The notes beneath the pieces were generated by a model. The model saw only the letters and a program-made list of their open reading frames with translations. It made no database searches and was not told where the DNA came from. Of a stretch of 64,000 nt of DNA, positions 1-8,894 are shown one piece after another. Within the stretch, counting starts at the first letter, position 1, and each line of letters begins with the position of its first letter. Source of the stretch: Kordia jejudonensis (GTDB lineage Bacteria; Bacteroidota; Bacteroidia; Flavobacteriales; Flavobacteriaceae); the NCBI RefSeq assembly GCF_001005315.1, contig NZ_LBMG01000013.1, positions 1 through 64,000 on the forward strand, in the 5' to 3' direction. Position numbers and translations under genes: made by a program.

Positions 1-105
1 TTTAAATTAAACATGAATGTGTGTGGAGTAGGGACTCCGATTTCAGCAGACTATTTTTTTACTATGATTTTATTGTTAAGGGATTTTATGTGCTAATAGA
101 TCCTA

Positions 106-480
106 TTATGCACTTTGTAAATACTTTGAGAATGTGTGTGTTTTTCGATGACTTACAGGCAAGGTTATTGCTCCTCTAAGATGTACAAGACGGTATTTAC
201 GTTCATACAGTTTTAGGTGTGATATATTGATAAGATACGATCGGTGTATACGTGTAAATCCGTCAGAAGCTAATAGTTCTTCGTAATAACCAATTGGTTT
301 AGAACTTAATTGTTTTGTATTATCATTTAAATAGAGCCATGCATAGTTTTCATAAGCTTCTACAAAAAGAATATTATATTTAAGTATGTATTGCCCTTTA
401 TGCTTACTGCCCAAACATATATACTCATTGTTATAGAGTATTTCACTTGTATTTGTTGTATTATTTTCTACTTGCATCAT
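106..480 (-). CDS. stand-alone LytTR DNA-binding protein
   Basis: This 124-residue protein is almost entirely a LytTR domain, the DNA-binding fold of LytR/AgrA-type regulators. Visible features are the strand with ILFVEAYENYAWLYL near residues 33-47, the family-typical core FTRIHRSYLINI near residues 75-86, and the closing LPVSHRKTHTF near residues 107-117. There is no receiver domain, so it is either constitutively active or paired with an unlinked sensor. It resembles the LytTR segment at 61122-61520. No co-directional neighbour lies close enough to suggest an operon. The family call is firm; the regulated genes are unknown. Confidence 0.85.
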   Translation of the reverse strand: MMQVENNTTNTSEILYNNEYICLGSKHKGQYILKYNILFVEAYENYAWLYLNDNTKQLSSKPIGYYEELLASDGFTRIHRSYLINISHLKLYERKYRLVHLRGAITLPVSHRKTHTFSKYLQSA

Positions 481-795
481 ACAGTACAGTTTTATTGTTA
501 AATCATAAAATGGTAAGGTTGGAGTTCGGGTTTATTTGTAAAGGAAGTTCCTTTCAAGATCAGTCACAAAAATTTTTCATAAGCGTCGTGTTTTAAAAAT
601 AAGCGTTGATTTTTTTGTTAAAAAGTGTTAATTTTAGAAGAATTTTTGTTATCCAAAATTTCATCCGATTTGGCTAATGTAAATTTTTATTTTATAAAAA
701 CAATAACTTTTAATTTATTAATAATAACTTTTATTGTTGATCAATAAGATGTTTATGGTAAAAACGTAATTGTCCTATCAAGGAAGATTAAGTAT
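481..795. other. intergenic, no gene seen
   Basis: A very A+T-rich gap between the LytTR gene and the umuC fragment. It holds short repeats of the type AAGCGT near 580-610 but no convincing ORF, RNA gene or strong hairpin. The LytTR promoter should lie in its left part, reading leftward. Confidence 0.5.
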
Positions 796-1055
796 TTAAA
801 AATTACTGTTTATTATGATGATATATTTAAAGTCTGTTGTGTAGTTTTGCGATAGATTATTTTGTCGTATTGCCCAAGATGAATCTAATTTTTGACTCGC
901 AATATCCAAGGTGTTCTTTCCATATTTTGAATTCAGTTTATCAATGACGGTCATTAATTGTTTGTGATCTGAATTACAAGTTTCAAACATATTGAGTTGT
1001 TGAACTTTTTTAGGAACTTAAACTTTGATTATAATTCCCATTTTTTTTTATAAAG
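796..1055 (-). pseudogene. umuC 3'-end fragment
   Basis: The 64-residue reading frame at 796-990 matches the last part of the UmuC protein encoded at 1925-3190 almost residue for residue: MFETCNSDHKQLMT, KYGKNTL and ASQKLDS appear in both. Nucleotide similarity continues to about 1055, beyond the frame's start, into the codons for the residues before MFETC, but frame and stops are degraded there. This is a duplicated or recombination-left 3' remnant of umuC, about 0.9 kb from the intact copy and in the same orientation. It lacks the whole polymerase domain and cannot be a functional polymerase. Confidence 0.8.
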
Positions 1056-1203
1056 TTGCTTAGTTTTTCGTTTTCAATAATGATTTATTTTAAATTGATT
1101 GTTTAAGAAAATTTATGAATACTAAAAAAGCCATTTCAATTATTTTTGAAATGGCTTTAGTTTTAATTACATCATTTATAGATAAATCTTTCTAGTCATA
1201 AAA

Positions 1204-1731
1204 TCAATTTTGAGAGATTTCAGGTGGTTTTCTGCTTACTTTCATAGTACATCCTGAATTATCTCCACTCTCACATTTACAAAATGTTGTAAAAAGTTGG
1301 GTATTTGGATTATAAGTTCCTCCAGGTGCGCAACAATTTTTCCCTATACATGAAATATAAATATCATCTTCGCCATTAGTTTTACTAATATTTGATGAAA
1401 AGTTTCCTAACTTAATCACTGCATCTTTAGGGAACTTAAAATTCTCGATTCCACTAATTAAAATTATGCTTATTTCTTCCGAGTCAATTTTATAATCAAT
1501 GATTGCAATTACCGAATTCTTATCTGTCTTAATGTAATTAACATTTGAAATCGTCCCTTTTCCGTCAGTAATTTTAGAATTGAGATCTTCAGCCGATTTG
1601 GCAATTCGTACATTATCAGGGGAGACAAGCGAATATTTAAGGTTTGCTTCCTCGATGGTGTCCACATTATCGCTACAACTAATCATCCCCACAATTAGTA
1701 ATAGCAATAAAATTAAATTCTTTTTTTTCAT
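1204..1731 (-). CDS. hypothetical lipoprotein, Cys-rich C-terminus
   Basis: A 175-residue protein starting with a lysine-rich n-region and a leucine-rich hydrophobic core that ends in the lipobox-like IVGMISCSD, so it should be an outer-membrane or periplasmic lipoprotein. The mature part has no recognised family. Its C-terminal third holds several cysteines (CIGKNCCAPGG, FCKCESG, SGCT), enough for disulphides or metal binding. It sits alone between the umuC fragment and the intact umuC gene, both on the same strand. It may be cargo carried between the two umuC copies. Function unknown. Confidence 0.75.
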   Translation of the reverse strand: MKKKNLILLLLLIVGMISCSDNVDTIEEANLKYSLVSPDNVRIAKSAEDLNSKITDGKGTISNVNYIKTDKNSVIAIIDYKIDSEEISIILISGIENFKFPKDAVIKLGNFSSNISKTNGEDDIYISCIGKNCCAPGGTYNPNTQLFTTFCKCESGDNSGCTMKVSRKPPEISQN

Positions 1732-1924
1732 GATTTATAATAGTTTTAATTTATTTAATTCCAATATACGACACTTATTTGTAATATTTTTACGACAAAA
1801 ATGAAAATTTACTTAACCGTAAAAAATCTATGGAAAAAACGTAATTTTAAGTAAATTGAAAAGTTCGAATATTATTGATATTAAAGAAGTTGAATTTATG
1901 ATCTCTACAACATTAAAATTAATT

Positions 1925-3190
1925 TTAGATTTTACAATTCAATATAATAATATCCTTGAATTTAGTTGTATGGTTAGGTGACAAATTATTTTGACGCATT
2001 GCCCATGGAGAATCTAACTTTTGGCTTGCTATGTTCAAGGTGTTTTTTCCATATTTTAAGTTCAAGCTGTCAATAGTTGTCATTAGTTGTTTGTGATCTG
2101 AATTACAAGTTTCAAACATATTAAGCTGTTGTACTTCTTCAGGCACTAATCCCATGACCATAATTCCAGCTTTTTTAAACTCATATCCTTTTTTAAATAT
2201 TGATTGTATAGCTTGTTTTGCAAACTTTGCTATGATAAGGCTTGAATTAGTTGGATAAGGAAGTTTAACTACTAACGAATTTTTGTATTGTGGTAAATCT
2301 TTTCTAAATCGATTTGAATGAATAAAGACCATGATAATATTGCAACAACTCTTTTGAAAACGTAATTTTTCAGAAGCAACACATGCGTAGCTTGCTATAA
2401 TTTCTTTCATATCATCAAGATTGTTTTTTGTTTTAGCAAAGCTTCGCGTGACTGCTATTGATTTTTTATTTTCAACTTCTTCTAATGATAGTGTTGGAAT
2501 GCCTTGTAAATCTTTTTTAAGACGAAGACCTACAACTGAAAATTCTTTACGAATCCAATTATCAGGCGCATCAGCAAATTGAATTGCTTTAGAAATTCCA
2601 TAGCGGTTTAGCTTACTAGCATTACGTTTACCGATTCCCCATACATCTTCAACATTAAGCCAATTAAGCGCTTTGGCTCTTTTTTGTTCCGTATCCATCA
2701 CATATACACCGCCTGTTTTATTATCAAACTTTTTTGCAATTCTGTTCGCTACTTTAGCAAGAGCCTTCGTTTTCGCTACACCAATACTTATTGGAAGCCC
2801 TGTACATTGTAGAACGTATCTTTTTATTTCTATACATATTTTTTCAAGATTGAAGCGTTCATATCCTCTGAACTGTAAAAAAGCTTCATCTATGCTGTAG
2901 ACTTCTATATCAGGTGTGAAATTTGAAAGTATGTGCATCAGTCTATCACTCAAATCGCCATAAAGTGCATAGTTGGATGAATGTACGTATACATTATTTT
3001 TTTTAAATGTTTTTTCAAATAAATGAGCGACCGCGCCCATAGGGATACTTAGTGCCTTGGCTTCATTACTTCGAGATATAACACAGCCATCATTATTAGA
3101 TAGCACCACCACAGGTTTACCGATCAGTTTAGGATTAAAAACACGTTCACAAGAACAATACATATTGTTCACATCAACTAGAGCATACAT
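1925..3190 (-). CDS. umuC: Y-family DNA polymerase, UmuC subunit of Pol V
   Basis: An error-prone translesion polymerase of the UmuC/DinB family, about 421 residues, normal length for UmuC. The start is placed at the ATG giving MYALVDVNNMYCSCERVF, the canonical N-terminus; the upstream in-frame extension is not family-like. Catalytic motifs are visible: DVNN with the first metal-binding Asp, and YSIDEAFL with the second acidic pair near residue 100. The helix-hairpin-helix WGIGKRNASKL follows, then a little-finger region and the C-terminal UmuC tail. No umuD partner is next to it in the window, which is unusual because umuD normally precedes umuC. UmuC genes are common on mobile elements. Its 3' end is duplicated at 796-1055. 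Confidence 0.93.
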   Translation of the reverse strand: MYALVDVNNMYCSCERVFNPKLIGKPVVVLSNNDGCVISRSNEAKALSIPMGAVAHLFEKTFKKNNVYVHSSNYALYGDLSDRLMHILSNFTPDIEVYSIDEAFLQFRGYERFNLEKICIEIKRYVLQCTGLPISIGVAKTKALAKVANRIAKKFDNKTGGVYVMDTEQKRAKALNWLNVEDVWGIGKRNASKLNRYGISKAIQFADAPDNWIRKEFSVVGLRLKKDLQGIPTLSLEEVENKKSIAVTRSFAKTKNNLDDMKEIIASYACVASEKLRFQKSCCNIIMVFIHSNRFRKDLPQYKNSLVVKLPYPTNSSLIIAKFAKQAIQSIFKKGYEFKKAGIMVMGLVPEEVQQLNMFETCNSDHKQLMTTIDSLNLKYGKNTLNIASQKLDSPWAMRQNNLSPNHTTKFKDIIILNCKI

Positions 3191-3435
3191 ACGCAAGTAT
3201 ATTTTGAGTTTAAGGGAAAACGAATGTATTAATGTCAATTTTATGACAATTTCATTTTCTCACAACTCTTTCTGTATTCTATGTATAAAGAAAATATATC
3301 CTTGAAAAGTTATTAACGATAATCGTCTGTAAAGGCAAGTTAATCTTAAATGTTTAATTAGATTTTAATATGAAGATAATTATTAAGAATGTTTAACGGT
3401 TCGTGATGAACCGATGCGGCAGAACCATTATGGTT

Positions 3436-4002
3436 TTATACACTTTTTATTTTTTGTTCTTCAAGTGATTTAATTTCACATTCATAGTTTGAACTGATTT
3501 TGTTCATCACACTTGGCAAAAAGCGGATCAGGTCATTTAAAGTTGATTTTTTGTTCAAGTTCGCACCATGATAATTAATTAGTTGATTAATTATACTGTC
3601 TTTGTCGAAGTCTTCCAATGATTGAAAAGGATCTTCAGATTGATAATCATGAAAATTTGACAAATGAATAAAAGCACAACCAAACTTGTATACGTTTTGA
3701 GTCCAACCATTCAAAGAGTCTGATAATTCAACCATATCTCTATCTGTAACTTTTTGTTTTTTTCCATTGTGATTTACAAAAGACCATTTTGCTCCATCTA
3801 AAGTTTGTCGGATAAAGGATTCTCTTTTGTTTAAATCAGTTTCGTTTAGTAAATAAATAACTCTAACCATTGAATCCAATTCTTGTCGCAGCACAGAAAA
3901 ACAATTTCCGTATAGTTTATTTTGGAAGAGAACAGCAAATGATTTTTTATTCTCTTCTGAACGACTTCTCAATAATTGACAAAATCTTTCTGTTGGATTC
4001 AT
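3436..4002 (-). CDS. hypothetical protein
   Basis: A 188-residue soluble protein that I do not recognise. It is mostly helical, rich in charged residues, and ends in a lysine/glutamate-rich tail. The segment FGCAFIHLSNFHDY near residues 106-119 resembles short conserved stretches of proteins found with abortive-infection or HEPN genes, but I see no clear Rx4-6H motif. It is the first gene of a run of minus-strand genes (3.4-8.6 kb) separated by 150-200-bp gaps and containing nuclease-like proteins, so a defence-related role is possible but only by context. Confidence 0.6.
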   Translation of the reverse strand: MNPTERFCQLLRSRSEENKKSFAVLFQNKLYGNCFSVLRQELDSMVRVIYLLNETDLNKRESFIRQTLDGAKWSFVNHNGKKQKVTDRDMVELSDSLNGWTQNVYKFGCAFIHLSNFHDYQSEDPFQSLEDFDKDSIINQLINYHGANLNKKSTLNDLIRFLPSVMNKISSNYECEIKSLEEQKIKSV

Positions 4003-4205
4003 ATAAATTGTGCATATAGGTTAGTAAAAGAAATATAGGGCTGTTCATAAGCACTTTCGTTCGATTTATTACTTAGTTAAACATAAATATTTTGCTTTTT
4101 ATATTTTCTATTGTAAACGCCAAACTTTATATTTAGCGGACATTATTAAAATTCACAGACCTTTAGTTTAGCTCCCCTATGTTTTTTTATACAATGTTAT
4201 ATGAG

Positions 4206-5009
4206 TTATTTCTTTATGAACTGTTTTTTTCCTGTTTTTATATCATGGACAAGTGCTTTAATAAATAATTGCCTATCAAATATATGTTTCGATCGGGTTT
4301 TAGATGTTTCATATGTTAATTCAATTCGTTCTATTTTAATAGCTCCATAATCATCAGTGTTCATATAACCGTTCGAGAATGGAAAGAAGTGAGTAAAATC
4401 GTCTGAGTCAAAAACTTCACGTAAGTTATTTTCTAATTCTAGGAAGTTCGTAATTTCATTTCCTAATTCATCTACTATGTACATTTCATTATTTAATCCA
4501 GTGAAAGATATATTAACAGATTTAGGGTCTATATCTGGAAAATTTTCTTTGAACCAAACTAAATCTAATTTAACAAATGTATTTGTAATGGAAAGATCAT
4601 GAACTTCAATTGTAGTGTCCAGATATCGTATTTTCCCTTTCCAATCAGATTCCAAAGGTTCTCTTAGTATAATTAATTGAATTTCATGATGTTCAGCAAA
4701 CTCAATTGCTCCACTCTGAAATCCTTTGGTTGTCACTATTATTCCATTGGTATTACCAATATCTTCTATAATTGATTTAAAATCTCTGACTTTACCGATT
4801 GAAACATTATTACTGTAATTCTTACATTCAATAGCTACTTTATGTTTAACACCAGCAAAATCAAACTCCCAAAACACATCAATCTGATGTTTGGCAGCTT
4901 TACCTTGAATTACTTGATTATGTAACACTTTGACTGTTAAACCGTCCTGAGCTAAAAGTTCTTGGTATATATCCCTTGCAAAGGTTTCATAATCTGTATT
5001 TCTGTTCAT
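4206..5009 (-). CDS. Mrr-type restriction endonuclease-like protein
   Basis: 267 residues. The N-terminal half has the signature of an Mrr_cat PD-(D/E)xK nuclease: an opening helix with YETFARDIYQELL, then HQIDVFWEF near residues 41-49 (catalytic Asp) and VAIECKNY near residues 59-66 (the ExK pair). The core strand GIIVTTKGF follows near residues 94-102, with FQSGAIEFAEHHEIQLI. The C-terminal 130 residues are of unknown function and may recognise the target. Mrr-like enzymes cut modified or foreign DNA. It stands alone, with about 200 bp of palindrome-rich spacer on each side, which suggests cassette-like acquisition. No cognate methyltransferase is adjacent. Confidence 0.8.
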   Translation of the reverse strand: MNRNTDYETFARDIYQELLAQDGLTVKVLHNQVIQGKAAKHQIDVFWEFDFAGVKHKVAIECKNYSNNVSIGKVRDFKSIIEDIGNTNGIIVTTKGFQSGAIEFAEHHEIQLIILREPLESDWKGKIRYLDTTIEVHDLSITNTFVKLDLVWFKENFPDIDPKSVNISFTGLNNEMYIVDELGNEITNFLELENNLREVFDSDDFTHFFPFSNGYMNTDDYGAIKIERIELTYETSKTRSKHIFDRQLFIKALVHDIKTGKKQFIKK

Positions 5010-5205
5010 GAAGTCTTAAATTTAAAAGTTTTTTGTATGTAACAGTCTCGTATAACCGCCAGTTACGGGTTTAGACTCACTAATTTTCGGTTAAGCACTG
5101 ACCTCTGTAATTCCAAGCCGATTTGGACGTAGTCGAATCTGCCGTAATTGCAATTATTGATTGTTAGTGTACGTTGTTTATTTAAAATTTCTCTAATCAA
5201 GAAAA

Positions 5206-5523
5206 TCATTTTGCTATTTTTTCAATATCCGAAAACATTGCTTTGATTGGCGCATTTTCACATTCTGGATTATTCACGTTATATATTGTGATTGACGTTC
5301 CGTTTACACAATAAATTTTATCATTTTCGTCAATCCAATAACACCAACTTCCATCAACAATTACTCCAGTTCCATTTTCAATTTTTGCTATTTTAATATC
5401 ATTAAAAGGTAATTCTCTTCCAATTTTAGCTTTAAGTAATTCAGTTGCTTTTTCTTTTTCAGGATTACTTTCACAAGAAGTGATTAAAGTCAAAAAGCAA
5501 AATGTTAGTATAATTCTTTTCAT
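5206..5523 (-). CDS. small hypothetical lipoprotein
   Basis: A 105-residue protein with an N-terminal lipoprotein signal: MKRIILTF followed by a hydrophobic core and the lipobox LITSCES. The mature part is short, acidic and lysine-rich near its start, with WCYWIDENDKIYCVNG near the middle. Two cysteines in the mature domain could pair. No family recognised. It is isolated between two nuclease-like genes on the same strand. Confidence 0.7.
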   Translation of the reverse strand: MKRIILTFCFLTLITSCESNPEKEKATELLKAKIGRELPFNDIKIAKIENGTGVIVDGSWCYWIDENDKIYCVNGTSITIYNVNNPECENAPIKAMFSDIEKIAK

Positions 5524-5655
5524 TCTTTTTTATTAAATTCAAATTTATAAATTCAGTCGAAATTACCTTTACGGTTTTCCGCATTCAGATAATTTTAATG
5601 TTAGTTAATGTTTCGGTTAAACGCAGTAGCGACCGAATGGGAGCTATTTGTAGTT

Positions 5656-7122
5656 TCAGCCATTGTTGGGCATGGTATTTATTACTTCTTCCAATGATAT
5701 TCTATTGCTGATAACTTCCTTCAATTTGTTTCTATCTATAATTACTATATTCTGGTTATCAAAGTTCAAATTAGAACCTAATTCTCCATTTGTAAACAGG
5801 ATTAACTTGGTGAATTCAACAAAATCTCGATAAGAGTTTAATCTATTTATTAAATCTTGAGATATTTTTTTCTTATTGAATAACTTTAGTTCAATGAGAT
5901 AAGTAATGTTGTTTTTTCTTGCTGAAATATCAAATCTAAAATCATTTCGTTGAACTTCTTCTAATATTTCGCTAAACCCATTTTCTCTTAATAGGTAGTT
6001 AATATACTTTTGAAATGTTAGTTCATTCATTTCATCTATATCACTTATTGTGATATTATCTTGATAGTATCTGATTTCATTTAAGTTAATTATTTCTGAG
6101 AATTCTTCAATTCTATTTATCTCAATAATTAAAACACCATCTTTAAATAATGAAAAATAATTTTCACTGCTCACTTCATCAATATCATTTTGAAAATCTG
6201 TATAATTGATAAAACCTCTATATGATAGAAGCCTTTTATCTACTCCTACAAAAAGATATTTATTATGTGTAGTTCTGTAAAAGTGTCCTGTAAAATCTTC
6301 TCTATTGAATGGAACAGTAGGCGCATTATAAGTCAGTTCCATATATGTACGCTCTTTAGTACCCTGTTCAAATGGAGTTATCTTTCCTAATAATCGTTTT
6401 CTCATTTGAGAGTAGTACCTACTTAATTTACTACTTCCAAAAAAACTGAATACCGAAGCATAATGCCCTGCTCTTAGAATATGATTTTCCATTTCTGGAG
6501 ATTTATTATCAGTTTCAATTGGAGGGTCTAAAAATCTATTTGTACTTACTGCATTTTCATTTAATACACTTAGTGATGCTATTTTTATATCTCCTGACTC
6601 TCTTGTTTTTTGAATTAAAGCATTTCGCTCTTGCTGATTTGAAGTTGCTTGACTTGTAGACCCTTTACATTCTACTACTAATATTCTGTTATCAACAGTT
6701 TGAGCTTTCCAATCTGGACGTTTTTGAGTTCCATAAATTCTCTGAATTGTAGACCTTTTGATATTGTATAAACTTTCAGCAATTATAATAGATATACCAA
6801 CTCCAAAGTCCTCAGATATTGAGGTAAGTGTTTCTGAGCCTCCTGTAGCCCTAATTTCATCAATTTTTACTCTGAAATCATTAGTTTCACCATATAATTT
6901 TTCAATTAAATCTGATTTATCTAAAAATTTATTTCTGTTAGATGGAGCAAATCTTCTTGTCTGAATGGTTCCTATATGGTAAATCAGTTTGTATAGATTG
7001 ATACTAATTATTCTACTTGTTGAAATTTTATCAGGACTATCAAGAGAAGCCAAAAGCGCTGTATCTATTTCAACTGAAATATTTAGATTTCTGAACCTTG
7101 TTCTAAGCTCTCTGATAAACAT
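5656..7122 (-). CDS. protein with two nuclease-like segments
   Basis: 488 residues. The central part contains RPDWKAQTVDNRILVVECKG near residues 135-154, a D...ExK arrangement seen in PD-(D/E)xK nucleases. The C-terminal part contains a second one: FRFDISARKNNITYLIELK near residues 396-414, followed by a helix and LILFTNGELG, as in Mrr-like folds. The N-terminal 120 residues look helical. Two nuclease cores in one chain is unusual; one may be inactive or serve as a binding domain. The stop codon overlaps GCCCAAC, which fits the left core consensus of an integron attC site. Probably a defence nuclease; family not identified. Confidence 0.65.
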   Translation of the reverse strand: MFIRELRTRFRNLNISVEIDTALLASLDSPDKISTSRIISINLYKLIYHIGTIQTRRFAPSNRNKFLDKSDLIEKLYGETNDFRVKIDEIRATGGSETLTSISEDFGVGISIIIAESLYNIKRSTIQRIYGTQKRPDWKAQTVDNRILVVECKGSTSQATSNQQERNALIQKTRESGDIKIASLSVLNENAVSTNRFLDPPIETDNKSPEMENHILRAGHYASVFSFFGSSKLSRYYSQMRKRLLGKITPFEQGTKERTYMELTYNAPTVPFNREDFTGHFYRTTHNKYLFVGVDKRLLSYRGFINYTDFQNDIDEVSSENYFSLFKDGVLIIEINRIEEFSEIINLNEIRYYQDNITISDIDEMNELTFQKYINYLLRENGFSEILEEVQRNDFRFDISARKNNITYLIELKLFNKKKISQDLINRLNSYRDFVEFTKLILFTNGELGSNLNFDNQNIVIIDRNKLKEVISNRISLEEVINTMPNNG

Positions 7123-7276
7123 ATTAATTTGTTTTTTTTAGCTTATTATGCTTGACGTTGTTGTATAAGCTTTGTTAGCGTTTTAAGTAGTTATTTAGTG
7201 AAAAAATATAAACCAAGAAAGTCTGCTAAGACTTTCGTAAATAAGCAAAAAGCTAGTAATACAGTTTATATCTTAA

Positions 7277-8566
7277 TTAGGCAAAGTACTTTTTTAGTTT
7301 TTCAGGAATTGTAATTTTACTAGCTTGTATTATATCTTTATAATCATTCGTTATTTGATTTCCTGTTATAAAAATTGAATCAAATCTTTCTAATAACCAA
7401 TCAGAATTTTCATTTTCATTATAATGTTCAATTAATTTGTCTACTACATCTTTGTCAGGAGGGTAATTTTTAATAATCCCAGAAATAAGGCTAGCTCTTT
7501 CATTTACCCATAGATAAGATTTATATTTTGTAAAACCTCTATTGTATAAAATTTCACTTTTAAATGTTTCATAAAAACCATTTTGACTTAATAATTGATG
7601 ACCATTAGAATCAGGAGAATAATCTCTTATAGCATTTATAACGATTATATTGGATTCTAAAATTTCTTTTTCAGGTATTAAATCGTTTCTCAAAAAAGAA
7701 ATATAAATTTCTAAAATATTATTACAATTGCTTAATTGAGTTTTCCAAAATGTTCTAACTTCTTCTGGAGAGAAATTAAACCATAAAACTTTATCAGGGT
7801 AATTAGCTAAGAAATTATTTAAAAAAGTTTTTTTGCCCTTTAAAATAGATATTAAGCTTTCATTTGTGTCATCACTATTAACTTCTAAACTTCTACTAAT
7901 TAGTTCTTGTTTTTTCTCAGATAAATCAAAATATATTTCACCATTACTTAATAAGGTATTCCAAAACGAGTTTAATTCAGTTCTCTGTACAGAATGTTCT
8001 ATTTCTTTTATTAAAGGTGTAACGTCTTTATCTGGAGGAGTTATTGTAGGGTCAAAGTGTTTATAAATCTTATTAATTAATGACTGTAATCCTCCTTCGA
8101 TGGTGATTTTAGATAAGTTACTTTCTATAAATGCCCAAAACGATTCAATATGATAATTATCTATAATATTGTCTTTGTAGTGCGCACAATCATTTCTTCG
8201 ATCTTTCCAATATTTTATTTGCAATCTGAGATTTTCATTAATATTAAAAATTGGAGATTTTATTGGATCTTTAGTTTTTTGGTCAATCTTTTCACGTTGC
8301 TGAGTAGATTCAAATACCGTTTTTTCCCATAAATCTTCATTCTGTAGCTTGGATATGATTTGATCCCATTCTCCAGGAGGAAATAAATTAGGTTTTGTTC
8401 CACCAATAATTCTTTCTTTTAGCAAGGTCAAAAAACCTAAATATGAAAATAATAAAGAAGCTCGATTAGCACCTGACTTGTAACAGATAATTGAATCTTT
8501 AAATAGAATATTCACATTCTTAGAAAATTCATTATTTTCAATCCATTGTTCAATGTGTAGTTTCAT
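7277..8566 (-). CDS. HEPN-motif protein, putative RNase
   Basis: About 429 residues from the ATG giving MKLHIEQWIE; a GTG seven codons upstream lies in the sequence GTTAGGC and is less likely to be the start. The key feature is RNDCAHYK, a perfect R-N-x3-H (Rx4H) HEPN motif (R124/H129 from the chosen start). It lies between predicted helices, as in HEPN ribonucleases of toxin-antitoxin and abortive-infection systems. The rest is helical and unrecognised; the C-terminal region has WVNERASLISGIIKNY. HEPN proteins usually cleave RNA when triggered. No obvious antitoxin partner (such as MNT) is next to it; the neighbour at 5656-7122 is nuclease-like. Confidence 0.6.
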   Translation of the reverse strand: MKLHIEQWIENNEFSKNVNILFKDSIICYKSGANRASLLFSYLGFLTLLKERIIGGTKPNLFPPGEWDQIISKLQNEDLWEKTVFESTQQREKIDQKTKDPIKSPIFNINENLRLQIKYWKDRRNDCAHYKDNIIDNYHIESFWAFIESNLSKITIEGGLQSLINKIYKHFDPTITPPDKDVTPLIKEIEHSVQRTELNSFWNTLLSNGEIYFDLSEKKQELISRSLEVNSDDTNESLISILKGKKTFLNNFLANYPDKVLWFNFSPEEVRTFWKTQLSNCNNILEIYISFLRNDLIPEKEILESNIIVINAIRDYSPDSNGHQLLSQNGFYETFKSEILYNRGFTKYKSYLWVNERASLISGIIKNYPPDKDVVDKLIEHYNENENSDWLLERFDSIFITGNQITNDYKDIIQASKITIPEKLKKYFA

Positions 8567-8894
8567 TTTTTGTATTTTGCCTAACACCTAAGTATAGGCA
8601 TTACGTTTTATTTTTATTTTAATTATAGGGTCTATCTAAATGCAACATAAACAGCTTACTGTCAAGCGATTATACACTTATGCTATGTTTGGTTTTGTAA
8701 AGATTTCCTTTAAAGCGAATCTTATATCGTTAAGTAATAATTTTTTGATTATTCTGAATACTCTACTACTGTATTATTCTGAATAAACATCTAATTTGAA
8801 ATTATAAGTAAAATCAATTACTATTGTAGTTCCTAATTTACATTTTTTAAAATTATCGAACAAATTGTATTAGTCTTTAAATTATAAACATTAT
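8567..8894. other. intergenic, no gene seen
   Basis: A+T-rich spacer between the HEPN-motif gene and the IS110 transposase gene. Its left end (8580-8610) carries the imperfect palindrome GCCTAACACC / TATAGGC, similar to recombination sites of cassette arrays. The remainder probably includes the 3' flank of the IS110 element. The exact IS end could not be determined by eye. Confidence 0.4.
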
